Below are positions 28,545-36,758 of a stretch of DNA of 64,000 bases, in pieces. This DNA is from Rhodanobacter thiooxydans (lineage in GTDB: Bacteria; Pseudomonadota; Gammaproteobacteria; Xanthomonadales; Rhodanobacteraceae). The translations under genes and the position numbers were made by a program. The stretch lies in assembly GCF_021545845.1 (NCBI RefSeq), contig NZ_CP088923.1, positions 1,550,001-1,614,000 of the forward strand, written 5' to 3'. Position 1 is the stretch's first letter. Each line of letters starts with the position of its first letter. The notes beneath the pieces are model-generated. The model was not told the origin of the DNA. It saw only the letters and a list, made by a program, of their open reading frames with translations, and ran no database searches.

Positions 28545-28921
28545 GTGCCCAGCCCCACGATCGTCACGCCGAGCGTGACCAGCGCAATGCCGGCGACGCG
28601 CCACCGGGTGAGCTTCTCGCCGAACAGGAAACGCCCGGCGAGCATGATCGCGACGATGTTGATCGAGCCCAGCAGCACGCCCTCGGACAACGGGACCAAC
28701 GAGAGGAACGCGATCCACACCAGGAATTCGGCCACGTAGCTGCCGACGCCGAGCCACAGCCATGGCCGCGACGCCATGTGTTTCCAGCGCGCCAGGCCGT
28801 CGCCGGCCGCCGGGTCGCCCGCGGCGGCCTTGAACGCCAGCTGGCCGCCGGTATCGAGCACGATGTTGAGGAGCCACAGGCTCGCCACGAGGGTGGAGAT
28901 GGATCCCTCCGCCGCCATCAT
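28541..28921 (-). CDS. SMR-type small membrane transporter, ArnE/ArnF-like subunit A
   Basis: A 126-residue, four-helix EamA/SMR protein. Helix 1 LLNIVLDTGGQLAFKAA mirrors the pattern in the sister gene, and helix 4 is AGIALVTLGVTIVGLG. It overlaps the hydrolase stop by one base and the sister start by four, so stoichiometric co-translation is likely. The paired arrangement is typical of heterodimeric flippases (ArnE/ArnF), in contrast to the homodimeric drug pump EmrE. Confidence 0.8.
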   Translation of the reverse strand: MMAAEGSISTLVASLWLLNIVLDTGGQLAFKAAAGDPAAGDGLARWKHMASRPWLWLGVGSYVAEFLVWIAFLSLVPLSEGVLLGSINIVAIMLAGRFLFGEKLTRWRVAGIALVTLGVTIVGLGT

Positions 28922-29757
28922 CAGGCGGCGGCGCGCTGCGTGCCGTTCGATGCGGCGATGCCGTTGAAGAACGCGGCCGAGCGCTGGATCAGGGTGCGCC
29001 GCTGCTTGTCGATGGTGATCATGTGGTAGCTGTCCTCGAGCAGCAGCAGCTCGGTCGGCGCGCTGACCTGACGCATGACCAGCTCGGCGTTCTTGGTGCT
29101 GGCCACGTCGTCGTCGCTGGCGTGGGCGACCAGGCACGGCGCGGTTACCCGCGGTAGCCGGCGGCGCACGTCGGCCGCCAGGCCGTACATCTCGGCCAGC
29201 GAGTACCACGGGTTGCCGGGCAGGCCGGCGGCAGCACTGTCGCCGCCGAGCATCGCCGCACTGACCTGCGCGCGCAGGCGCTCGTCGCGGATGCCGTAGG
29301 GCGGCTGCTCCATGAAGCTGCGGTCGCGGCCGATGCCGAGTTTCTTCAGCAGCGGCAGCAGGAACGACAGCCGCGCCAGTTTCGGGATGCTCCAGCCGTC
29401 GTAGCGGAAGGTGGCGCCGTACACGCCCACGCCGGCGACCCGCCCGGGCCGCTCGGCGGCCAGTTTCAGCGCCAGCAGCGCGCCCATCGAGAGACCGCCG
29501 ACGAACAGCTGGTCGACCTTGTCGAGCATTGCGTCGGCAGCCTGCTCGACGCTGGCGTACCAGTCGCGCCAGCCGGTGGCGAGCAGGTCCTCGACATTGC
29601 CGCAGTGGCCGGCCAGCTGCATGCCGTGCACGGTGAAGCCGGCGTTGTTCAGGCCCTTGCCGAGCAGCTTCATTTCCATCGGCGTGCCGGTGAGGCCGTG
29701 GATCAGCAGCACGCCGCTGCGGCCACCCTCGAGGAAAAAGTCGGTTTGCTGGATCAC
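28921..29757 (-). CDS. Alpha/beta hydrolase, carboxylesterase/monoacylglycerol lipase type
   Basis: A 278-residue hydrolase: oxyanion region LLIHGLTGTPMEM, nucleophile elbow GGLSMGALLAL, acid in HASDDDVAST and histidine in LEDSYHMITID. The lid and size fit the carboxylesterase Est30/YvaK group acting on acyl esters. First gene of the operon with the SMR pair, so it probably deacylates or recycles a lipid intermediate of that pathway. Only 67 bp separate it from the preceding HlyD gene on the same strand, so read-through from there cannot be excluded. Confidence 0.85.
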   Translation of the reverse strand: MIQQTDFFLEGGRSGVLLIHGLTGTPMEMKLLGKGLNNAGFTVHGMQLAGHCGNVEDLLATGWRDWYASVEQAADAMLDKVDQLFVGGLSMGALLALKLAAERPGRVAGVGVYGATFRYDGWSIPKLARLSFLLPLLKKLGIGRDRSFMEQPPYGIRDERLRAQVSAAMLGGDSAAAGLPGNPWYSLAEMYGLAADVRRRLPRVTAPCLVAHASDDDVASTKNAELVMRQVSAPTELLLLEDSYHMITIDKQRRTLIQRSAAFFNGIAASNGTQRAAA

Positions 29758-29824
29758 GCGATGGCCTTGCGGGAACGAACGGCGTCAATTTTCATGCGCG
29801 GAATGATCGCAGCGGGCGGTTTCC

Positions 29825-30793
29825 TCAGTCTTTCGGCGCGCCGTCGGCGCCGAAGCGCACCGTCACGCGCTGGCCGATGCGCAGGTTGCGCACCGGTTCG
29901 GCGTCGGGCTGGTCGAACGCCAGCACGCACTCCACCGTGCGCGCGTTGGCGCGTATCTGCGGGTCGTTCTCCATCGTGGCTGGGCTGTAGACCTTGCCAA
30001 TGCGCAGCACGTGCGCGGTCCAGCGGACATGCTCGCCGCCTTCGGCCACCACTTCGGCCGGCATGCCCGGGTGGACCGCCGCGGCGAAGCTGTCGTTGAG
30101 CTCGGCGCGCACGATCCGCGGCTTCCGCGGCAACAGCACGAACAACGGCCCGGATGCGGGCGACACGCTGGTGCCACGCTGGCCCGACACCCGCACCACG
30201 TCGGCGTCGAACGGCGCAACCAGGCTGCGCTGCTTCAGCTCGTAGCGGGCCTCGTCCAGCTTCTGGCCGGCCATGCCCAAGGCGGCGCGGGCCGCCTGCT
30301 GCTCGGCGTCGATCTGCGCGGCCGCCTCGCGCGCATCGTCGGCGCTCTGGCCGTCGCCGGCGCCGGCGGCGGCGGCGGCGGCGAGGCGTTGGGCGCGCTG
30401 CTGCGCCGCGGCCTGCTTGATCCCGAGCAGCTTCAGCTGGGCCTGCGCCTGCTCCTGTTGCGCCTGCGCCGCCTCGACCGCCAGCCTGGCCGGCTCGGTA
30501 TCCAGCGCCGCCAGCAACTGGCCTTGCTTGACGCGGTCGCCCTCGTGCACGGCAACCGTGGCCAGCGTGCCTTCGCGCGGCATGGCCAGGTTCAGCAGGC
30601 CGCCTTCGATGTCGACCCTGCCGCGCGCGACGGCGACGTAGGCGGCCGCGGGCTTGGCGCCGGTGTCGGCCGGTGCCGGGCCCGCGGGCGAGCAGGCCGG
30701 CAGCAGCGCCGCGACGGCCAGCGCGAGGCCGCCGCGGCGGAGCAGGCGCGCCGCGTGCGTGCGCCATGATGGGTGGAAGGCGGGCAGCTTCAT
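29825..30793 (-). CDS. HlyD-family periplasmic adaptor of an ABC efflux system (lipoprotein)
   Basis: A 322-residue membrane-fusion protein. The lipobox ALLPACS anchors it at C34, followed by a biotinyl-lipoyl half (GTLATVAVHEGDRVKQGQLL), a long alanine/glutamine-rich coiled hairpin (about residues 100-180), the second lipoyl half (LVAPFDADVVRVSGQRGTSV) and a beta-barrel domain. It should join the ABC permease to the outer membrane protein encoded upstream in the same operon. Its ATG overlaps the ATPase stop. Confidence 0.9.
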   Translation of the reverse strand: MKLPAFHPSWRTHAARLLRRGGLALAVAALLPACSPAGPAPADTGAKPAAAYVAVARGRVDIEGGLLNLAMPREGTLATVAVHEGDRVKQGQLLAALDTEPARLAVEAAQAQQEQAQAQLKLLGIKQAAAQQRAQRLAAAAAAGAGDGQSADDAREAAAQIDAEQQAARAALGMAGQKLDEARYELKQRSLVAPFDADVVRVSGQRGTSVSPASGPLFVLLPRKPRIVRAELNDSFAAAVHPGMPAEVVAEGGEHVRWTAHVLRIGKVYSPATMENDPQIRANARTVECVLAFDQPDAEPVRNLRIGQRVTVRFGADGAPKD

Positions 30794-31539
30794 GCGGGGT
30801 TTTCCTTGCTGTCGATGACCGCGCCGTGGTTGCGCCGGTCACTGAGTATGCGGCCATCCTCCATCGCCAGCACACGGTCGGCGTGGGCGACCAGGCGCGG
30901 GTCATGGCTGACGCACAGCACGGTAGTGCCGTGGGTATGGGCGATGCGGTGCAGGATGTCGATGATGATCTGGCCGTTGGCGGCATCCAGCGCGCTGGTC
31001 GGTTCGTCGGCGAACAACAGCTCGGGCTGCTTGGCCAGCGCGCGGGCGATCGCCACGCGCTGTTTTTCGCCGCCGGACAGCTCCGACGGGCGCAGCCGCA
31101 TGCGGTGCGCCAGGCCGACCTCCTCCAGCGACTGTTGCGTGCGCCGGCACGCCTCCTCGCGCGACAGACCCATGTGGTTCAACGGCAGCTCGACCTGCTC
31201 GAACGCGGAGAGCGCGGGGAACAGGTTGAAGCCCTGGAACACGAAGCCGGTGTGCTGCAGGCGGAAGCGTTCCAGCGCGCGCATGTCGAGCTGGCCCAGC
31301 TCACTGCCCAGCGCCAGCACGCGGCCGGCATCGACCTTCTGCAGGCCGCTGAGGATCGCCAGCAGGGTGCTCTTGCCGCAGCCGGACGGGCCGGAGATCA
31401 GGGTCAGTTCGCCGGCGTCGATGCTCAGCGAGAAGTTGTTCAGCACCTGCGTGCTCTGGTGGCCGGAGATGAACGCCTTGCTGACGTTCTCGGCCTGCAG
31501 CGCCGGCGTGCGTGCCGGCTCGATGGCGTGGACAGGCAT
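30790..31539 (-). CDS. ABC transporter ATP-binding protein (LolD/MacB/DevA type)
   Basis: A 249-residue ATPase with Walker A GPSGCGKST, Q-loop VFQGFNLFP, signature LSGGEKQRVAIARAL, Walker B LLFADEPTSALD and switch histidine in VSHDPRLV. It groups with ATPases of FtsX-like (MacB/Lol/DevA) exporters, in line with the adjacent FtsX-type permease. Overlaps the adaptor gene and lies 5 bp after the permease stop. Confidence 0.93.
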   Translation of the reverse strand: MPVHAIEPARTPALQAENVSKAFISGHQSTQVLNNFSLSIDAGELTLISGPSGCGKSTLLAILSGLQKVDAGRVLALGSELGQLDMRALERFRLQHTGFVFQGFNLFPALSAFEQVELPLNHMGLSREEACRRTQQSLEEVGLAHRMRLRPSELSGGEKQRVAIARALAKQPELLFADEPTSALDAANGQIIIDILHRIAHTHGTTVLCVSHDPRLVAHADRVLAMEDGRILSDRRNHGAVIDSKENPA

Positions 31540-31544
31540 CGCGG

Positions 31545-32675
31545 CTACCTCAGCAAGGTCGCGGGATCGGCGCGGCGCAGGCTGCGCATCGCGGCCAGGC
31601 CGGAGACCGCCGCCAGACCCATCACCAGCAGGATGCAGGCCAGCGCAGCCGGTACGTTCAGCACCACCGGCACGTCCTGGCTGCGCGCCAGCAGCATCAG
31701 CAGGATGCCCAGCGCGCTGGCCCCGAGCAGGCCCAGCGCGCCGACCCAGAACGCCTGTTCCAGCACCACCTTGCGCAGCGCGCCCACGCCCACGCCGAGT
31801 GCGTTGAGGGTGGCGTACTCGCGCACCGAGCCGTTCACCGCGGCGATCAGGGTCTGGCTGGTGATCGCCGCGCCGACCAGGAACACGATGCCGGCCAGGA
31901 ACAGCACGCCAGCGCCGGCGCCGGTGTCGAACAACCAGTAGCGCACCGAGATGTTGGCGAAATCGGCGGCGCTCCATGCGGTATACGGGCCGAAGGCGGT
32001 GTCGCCGCGCAGGCGCATCGCCACGGCGTCGGCCTGGGTCGGGTCGCGCAGTTTCGCCACCAGGTAGGTCGGCCCGAGGTCGGCCGGGTCGTTGTCCAGC
32101 CGGCGCGCGGTGTCCAGCGAGCACAGCACGTTGACCCCGCCGAGCGCGCGCAGGCCGCGGCTGATGCCGACCACGCGTACCTGGTGACCGTTGATGGTGG
32201 CGGTCTGGCCGATGCCCACGCCGAGCTGGTCCATGGCGGAGCGGTCGATCACGATCGCATCCGGTTCGGCCAGCCGCCGGCGCAGCGCCGGGGCCAGCAC
32301 CTTGGAGAACATCAGCGCGTCGGCGGCCGGATCGATGCCGGAGACGAACACCGAGACGCCGCCGGTTTCGCGCGGCCCGCGCCAGTCGCCGTCGACCCAC
32401 AGGTACGGCTCGACCTGCTGCACTGCCGGGTCCATCAGCAGGCGCGACTCCACGTCGGCGTCGATCGTGCGGCCCAGGCTCACGCTCTGCGTGCCGGGGT
32501 AGCCGACCCATACGTCGGCCGACGAGCCGGTGATGTAGAGGCTGGTGCTGCCGAAGATGCCCAGCACCAGCGCGATCTGCAGCAGCTGCAGCAGGCCGGC
32601 GAAGCCGACCGCCAGCATCGCCGGCAGGAAGCGCCGCCATTCGTAGACCAGCGTCTTGCGCGCCAGGGCCACCAT
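31545..32675 (-). CDS. ABC transporter permease (FtsX/DevC-like)
   Basis: A 376-residue protein with an N-terminal helix (FLPAMLAVGFAGLLQLLQI), a large extracytoplasmic domain and three C-terminal helices including the FtsX core (LIAAVNGSVREYATLNALG). Similar to DevC/MacB permeases that expel lipids or peptides by mechanotransmission. The frame continues upstream into an ATTCCTGC-type repeat, translated as DSCFRGNDG; those 20 codons are spurious and the ATG at 32675 is used. Confidence 0.9.
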   Translation of the reverse strand: MVALARKTLVYEWRRFLPAMLAVGFAGLLQLLQIALVLGIFGSTSLYITGSSADVWVGYPGTQSVSLGRTIDADVESRLLMDPAVQQVEPYLWVDGDWRGPRETGGVSVFVSGIDPAADALMFSKVLAPALRRRLAEPDAIVIDRSAMDQLGVGIGQTATINGHQVRVVGISRGLRALGGVNVLCSLDTARRLDNDPADLGPTYLVAKLRDPTQADAVAMRLRGDTAFGPYTAWSAADFANISVRYWLFDTGAGAGVLFLAGIVFLVGAAITSQTLIAAVNGSVREYATLNALGVGVGALRKVVLEQAFWVGALGLLGASALGILLMLLARSQDVPVVLNVPAALACILLVMGLAAVSGLAAMRSLRRADPATLLR

Positions 32676-32699
32676 CAGCGGCAACCCCGAAAAGCTGCT

Positions 32700-32800
32700 C
32701 CGTTTGCCGTCATTCCCGCGAAAGCAGGAATCCACAGGCTTCTGCCAGCAGTGGCCTGACGGCGCTGGACCCCGGCTTTCGTCGGGGGGACGAAGTGGTT
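32700..32800. repeat. ATTCC-type hairpin repeats between outer-membrane and permease genes
   Basis: Contains the inverted repeat ATTCCCGCGAAAGCAGGAAT (about 32714-32733) and a second GGACCCCGGCTTTCGTCGGGG-like hairpin around 32767-32790. The same family occurs at 16793-16817. It lies in the 136-bp gap within the efflux operon. Confidence 0.65.
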
Positions 32801-32811
32801 CGAGGTTGCCA

Positions 32812-34263
32812 TCAGTGCGGCGCTCCGTCGGCGGCGTCGGGCGCCGTCGCGGCCTGTGCCGTTTCCGGCGCGGGCCGCGGCGCGCCGCCCAGCGCTTTGA
32901 ACAGCGCCACGTAGGCGAGGCTGTGCGCGGCGCGCGCGTCGGCTAGTTCGAGCGCGGCCTGCTCGGCGGCGATCCAGCTTTCGGTGCGATCGAGCGGGCT
33001 GTCCAGTTGCAGCTTGTTACGCACCTGCACGGCCTGGTCGGCGCGTTGTAGCGCCTGCCACGCCAGAGTTTCCTGCTGCTCGCGCCGACGCTGCTGCTCC
33101 AGGCCGCCCAGCGCGGTTTCCACCTCGGCCACGCCCTGCAGCACGGCTTGTCGGTAGGCCAGCACGCTGGCTTTCAGTTCATGGTCCCTGGCGTGCTTGG
33201 CGGCCAGCCGCATGCCCCAGTCGAACAGCGGGATGTCGATCACCGGACCCAGCGAGTTGATGGCGTTCGGGGTGGTGGAGAAGCGGCGGTTGTTGTTGAT
33301 GTCGGTGGCCCAGACCATCGAGGCGCCGAGGCCGATGTTGGGAAACAGCTCGGCGTGGGCCAGCGCCAGGTCGCCGGCACTGCGCAGCACGTCCGCCTCG
33401 GCGCGGGCGATTTCCGGCCGCGTGCGCAGCAGCTCGGCCGGCGTGCCGTCGAGTCGCCAGGCGCCCAGCTCCGGCGGCGTACCCGCCTGCAGCCACGCCG
33501 GGTCGGGGTGGTTCTGTCCGAGCAGGACGGCCAGCCGCTGCGCGCTGGCGTCGGCGGCCTGGCGCGGCGCTGCCAGCGCGGCTTCGGCCCGTGCCCAGGC
33601 GGCCTGCGCCTGGTCCACGGCGCCGGGGGCCGCCAGCAGCAGGCGCTGGCGTGTCTGCTGCAGTTCCCACGCCTGCCTGCGCTGCTGGCTGATCTGCTGC
33701 AGCAGCTGTTCCTGCTGCTGCGCGGTGCGCAGGCCGATCCACTCGCGCACCACTTCGGCGACCAGGCTGACCCGCGCGGCTTGCAGGTCGGCCACACCGG
33801 CATCCAGCGCGCCCTGCGATTCGCGCCGGGTGCCCTCGGCGCGGCCGAACAGGCCAAGTTCCCAACTGGCATCGAAGCCGGCCACGAGGTACGAGGCGCT
33901 GGCATCCGGATCGATCGAGTCGTGGGTGCGCGCGTGCAGTTCCGGCAGATAGCGGGCGTGGGCGCGTTTGTACAGGCTGCGCACGGCGCGCAACCGCTCG
34001 ACCGCCTGCGCCACGTCGAGGTTGTGGGCCAGCGCGCGGTCGACCAGCGCATCGAGGTCGGGGTCGGCGAAGGCGTGCCACCAGCCGTGCAGGTCGGTCG
34101 GCGGGGCCGGATCCGCCGTGACCGCATGCCGCCATTGCGCAGGTACCGGCGGCGCCAGTTTGGGCAGCGGGGCGGCGCAGCCGGCCAGCCCGCAGAGCAT
34201 GGCGACAAGCAGGCAGGTGCGCCACCCGTGGTTCGCGGTTGCCTTGCTCAGTCGAAGTGGCAC
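32812..34263 (-). CDS. Outer membrane efflux lipoprotein (TolC/NodT family)
   Basis: About 483 residues; the lipobox CGLAGC anchors C29 when the GTG at 34263 is used as the start, giving a proper signal sequence (the longer frame has none). The two repeats of the outer-membrane-efflux fold are seen (AHNLDVAQAVERLRAVRS near 100, and ELFPNIGLGASMVWATD in the second half). It forms the exit channel for the HlyD-ABC exporter. First gene of the four-gene operon and 156 bp after the histidine kinase stop. Confidence 0.9.
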   Translation of the reverse strand: MPLRLSKATANHGWRTCLLVAMLCGLAGCAAPLPKLAPPVPAQWRHAVTADPAPPTDLHGWWHAFADPDLDALVDRALAHNLDVAQAVERLRAVRSLYKRAHARYLPELHARTHDSIDPDASASYLVAGFDASWELGLFGRAEGTRRESQGALDAGVADLQAARVSLVAEVVREWIGLRTAQQQEQLLQQISQQRRQAWELQQTRQRLLLAAPGAVDQAQAAWARAEAALAAPRQAADASAQRLAVLLGQNHPDPAWLQAGTPPELGAWRLDGTPAELLRTRPEIARAEADVLRSAGDLALAHAELFPNIGLGASMVWATDINNNRRFSTTPNAINSLGPVIDIPLFDWGMRLAAKHARDHELKASVLAYRQAVLQGVAEVETALGGLEQQRRREQQETLAWQALQRADQAVQVRNKLQLDSPLDRTESWIAAEQAALELADARAAHSLAYVALFKALGGAPRPAPETAQAATAPDAADGAPH

Positions 34264-34419
34264 AGCGTGTATGTTCTCGGAAGCATGATCGGGCCGGATA
34301 TCAGGGTCGGCGTGGAGGGACGGTCGTGGCCCGCCATTATGGCGGAAGAATCCTTCTTCATGCTGATGGTGGCGGCGTGGCCGGGCTGCAGGCACGCAGC
34401 GGGCTGGCGCCGGCCACCT

Positions 34420-35835
34420 TCATGCCGGCCGGTCGGAGCCGCTTGGCGCGGCGGGGAACCGGACCTCCACACACAGGCCGCGCGGCTCGCCGGGCCGATA
34501 AACCACCTCGGCATGATGCCGCTCGGCGATGCGCTGGACGATCGCCAGCCCCAGCCCGCTGCCTTCCTCGTTGTTGCCGGCGACGCGGAAGAAACGCTCG
34601 CTCAGCCGCGGCAGCAGCTCGGCCGGGACGCCGGGGCCGTTGTCCTCGACGCTGAGGCTGGCGCCACCATCGGCGCGTACCGCCAGCCTCACGGTGACGG
34701 CGCTGCCGCGGCCGGCATAACGCACGGCGTTGTCGATCAGGTTGTCCAGCAGGTCCAGCAGGCTGGCGGCGTCGCCCAGCACGAACAGCGGCTGGCCGCT
34801 GCCTTCGTAGCCCAGATCCACGCCAGCCCGGATTGCCTCGTGCACGCGGTCGGCGACCGCCTCGGGAATGAAGCGGGCGAGATCGAGCAGGGCGCACTCG
34901 CCGGTTTCCAGCGAGGGCGCCTGCGCGCGCGTCAGCGCCAGCAGTTGTGCGGACGTGCGCGCGGCGCGGCGCACCAGCCGCTGGATGTGGAGCAGGGCGT
35001 CGGCCACCGTTTCCGGCTGCGGGTTGGCGATGGCGTGTTCGACGTGCAGGCTCAACCCGGTCAGCGGCGTGCGCAACTGGTGCGCGGCATCGGCGATGAA
35101 GCGGTCGTGCAGGGTCAGCATGCCGCGCAGACGGGCAAACAGCGCGTCGATGGTCCGTGTCAGTGGCCGGATCTCCAGCGGTACGTCGGGGCCGTCGATC
35201 GGCGTGAGTTCGTTGTTGCGCGCGGCGAGCCGGGCGGTCAGCGGGTCGAGCACGCGCAGGCCGCGGCCCACGCCGAACCAGACCAGCGAAAGCACGCAGG
35301 CGATCAGCAGGGCCTGCATCACGATCGCCAGCAGCAGGATTTCGCGTGCCTGCTGGTGGCGGTCGTGCAGCGTCTCGGCAACGGTGACGACCAGGCTGTC
35401 GCCGGGTTCACTGCGCATCGCGACGCGCACCGTCGCCGCGCGCAGGGTGTGTTTCTCCATCTGCAGGTCGTAGAGCGTCGGCGCGGCGCCGATGGCAGGC
35501 GCCTGCGGCGGTTCCGGCAGTCTTTCGTTGCCGGCCAGCAGGCCGTGCCGGGCGCTGCTCACGTTGAAATAGCCACGGCCTTCCGGGTCGTATTCGAGCA
35601 GGAAGCGTGCCTGTGGGGCCACGTCGCTGCCGAACTGCTCGTTGCCGACCATGGTGGCCAGGGTCACGGCATCATTGCTCAGGTCGCGATCGTGCACCCG
35701 GTTGGCGTAGCCCAGCGCCACGCCATAGGTCAGCAGCGCATCCAGCAGCAGCAGCACGCCGACCGGCACCAGCAGGGCCAGCAGGAGGCGTCGGCGCAGG
35801 CTGGGCCGCAGCTGGCGCGTGCGCGGCGGGTTCAT
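34420..35835 (-). CDS. Sensor histidine kinase (QseC/PmrB/TctE type)
   Basis: A 471-residue kinase: two membrane helices (about 15-38 and 166-188) around a 125-residue periplasmic sensor, then a HAMP-like linker, H-box H252 in AAHQLRTPLTGL, N-box DNLIDNAVRYAG and G-box DNGPGVP with GSGLGLAIVQRI. The partner regulator gene overlaps by four bases. With the efflux operon just downstream on the same strand, regulation of this exporter is the simplest idea; PmrAB-like control of lipid modification is another. Confidence 0.92.
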   Translation of the reverse strand: MNPPRTRQLRPSLRRRLLLALLVPVGVLLLLDALLTYGVALGYANRVHDRDLSNDAVTLATMVGNEQFGSDVAPQARFLLEYDPEGRGYFNVSSARHGLLAGNERLPEPPQAPAIGAAPTLYDLQMEKHTLRAATVRVAMRSEPGDSLVVTVAETLHDRHQQAREILLLAIVMQALLIACVLSLVWFGVGRGLRVLDPLTARLAARNNELTPIDGPDVPLEIRPLTRTIDALFARLRGMLTLHDRFIADAAHQLRTPLTGLSLHVEHAIANPQPETVADALLHIQRLVRRAARTSAQLLALTRAQAPSLETGECALLDLARFIPEAVADRVHEAIRAGVDLGYEGSGQPLFVLGDAASLLDLLDNLIDNAVRYAGRGSAVTVRLAVRADGGASLSVEDNGPGVPAELLPRLSERFFRVAGNNEEGSGLGLAIVQRIAERHHAEVVYRPGEPRGLCVEVRFPAAPSGSDRPA

Positions 35836-36521
35836 GCCTGGCCGTTCCCGCTGTCGTCGGTTTCTTCCAGCAGATAGCCGAGGCCGCGGATGGTGCGTAC
35901 GCCGGTGCCGCTGCCTTGCAGCTTGCGGCGCAGCCGGTGGATGGCGATGTCCAGGCCGTTGTCGGTCAGCTCCTGGTCCCAGTCGCACAGCGCCGCCACC
36001 AGCTGGGCGCGACTGGTGACGCGATCGACCCGCGTGGCCAGCGCCTCGAGCAGGCCGAACTCGCGCGCGGTCAGTTCCAGCGGCGTCTGGCCGATCCAGG
36101 CGCGATGCCCCGGCAGATCCAGCCGCAACCGGCCCAGTTGCAGCTCCGGCTTGCCCTGGCTGTTGGCCCGGCGCAGCAGTGCCCGCACGCGGGCCTCGAA
36201 CTCGGCCAGGGCGAAGGGCTTCACCAGGTAGTCGTCGGCGCCTAGATCGAGCACGCGGATGCGTTCGGCCAGGCCTTCGCGGGCGGTCACCACCAGCACC
36301 GGCATGCCGGTGCCGCGCTGGCGCAGGCGGCGCAATACCTCGGTGCCGTCCAGGGCGGGCAGGCCCAGGTCCAGCACCAGCAGGTCGTAGTCGTGATCGC
36401 GCAGCGCGGCGTCGGCGAGATTGCCGCGGGAGGCGTGGTCCACCGCATGGCCGCCGTGGCGCAACGAGGCACAGAGGCCGTCGGCGATGGCGGGGTCGTC
36501 CTCGGCCAGAAGAATGCGCAT
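35832..36521 (-). CDS. OmpR-family response regulator
   Basis: A 229-residue regulator: receiver domain with D8/D9, phospho-acceptor D51 in LLVLDLGLPALDG and K in DYLVKPF; C-terminal winged helix ending IRGLGYLLEETDDS. It is the QseB/PmrA/TctD type. It starts the two-component operon and its ATG at 36521 faces a 237-bp divergent region to the flavoprotein gene, where its own binding site is likely. Confidence 0.93.
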   Translation of the reverse strand: MRILLAEDDPAIADGLCASLRHGGHAVDHASRGNLADAALRDHDYDLLVLDLGLPALDGTEVLRRLRQRGTGMPVLVVTAREGLAERIRVLDLGADDYLVKPFALAEFEARVRALLRRANSQGKPELQLGRLRLDLPGHRAWIGQTPLELTAREFGLLEALATRVDRVTSRAQLVAALCDWDQELTDNGLDIAIHRLRRKLQGSGTGVRTIRGLGYLLEETDDSGNGQA

Positions 36522-36758
36522 GCGCTGGGTGCTCCTGTAATGCACGGAGCTGGCTGAATGCCAGGCCCGGTGGGTCGATTTGTTGAGATTGATTCTTGTC
36601 TGCGGTCTAATGGTCGCCGGCGCAGGCCGTGACTGCGGAGTTTGCGCCCATCGAGACCACCATGTACCGGCGGCGGTTCCCCGGCTGGCGCGTCTATGCG
36701 AATCATGGACAAGCATGGGTCAGCCGTCATCATCCACCAGATTGCCGGAGCCGCCACG

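Noticed and set aside
32676..32735. N-terminal extension of the ABC permease beginning MDSCFRGNDG
   Set aside because: This is the translation of a common ATTCCTGC/GCAGGAAT intergenic repeat; the conserved protein begins at the ATG at 32675.
33148..35877. Open frame of about 900 codons on the plus strand opposite the outer membrane channel and histidine kinase genes
   Set aside because: Antisense shadow; the minus-strand proteins have full catalytic motifs, this one has none.
36642..36758. Longer start for the diflavin reductase
   Set aside because: The added 39 codons are unconserved and overlap the divergent promoter region; a GGAG site favours the ATG at 36759.
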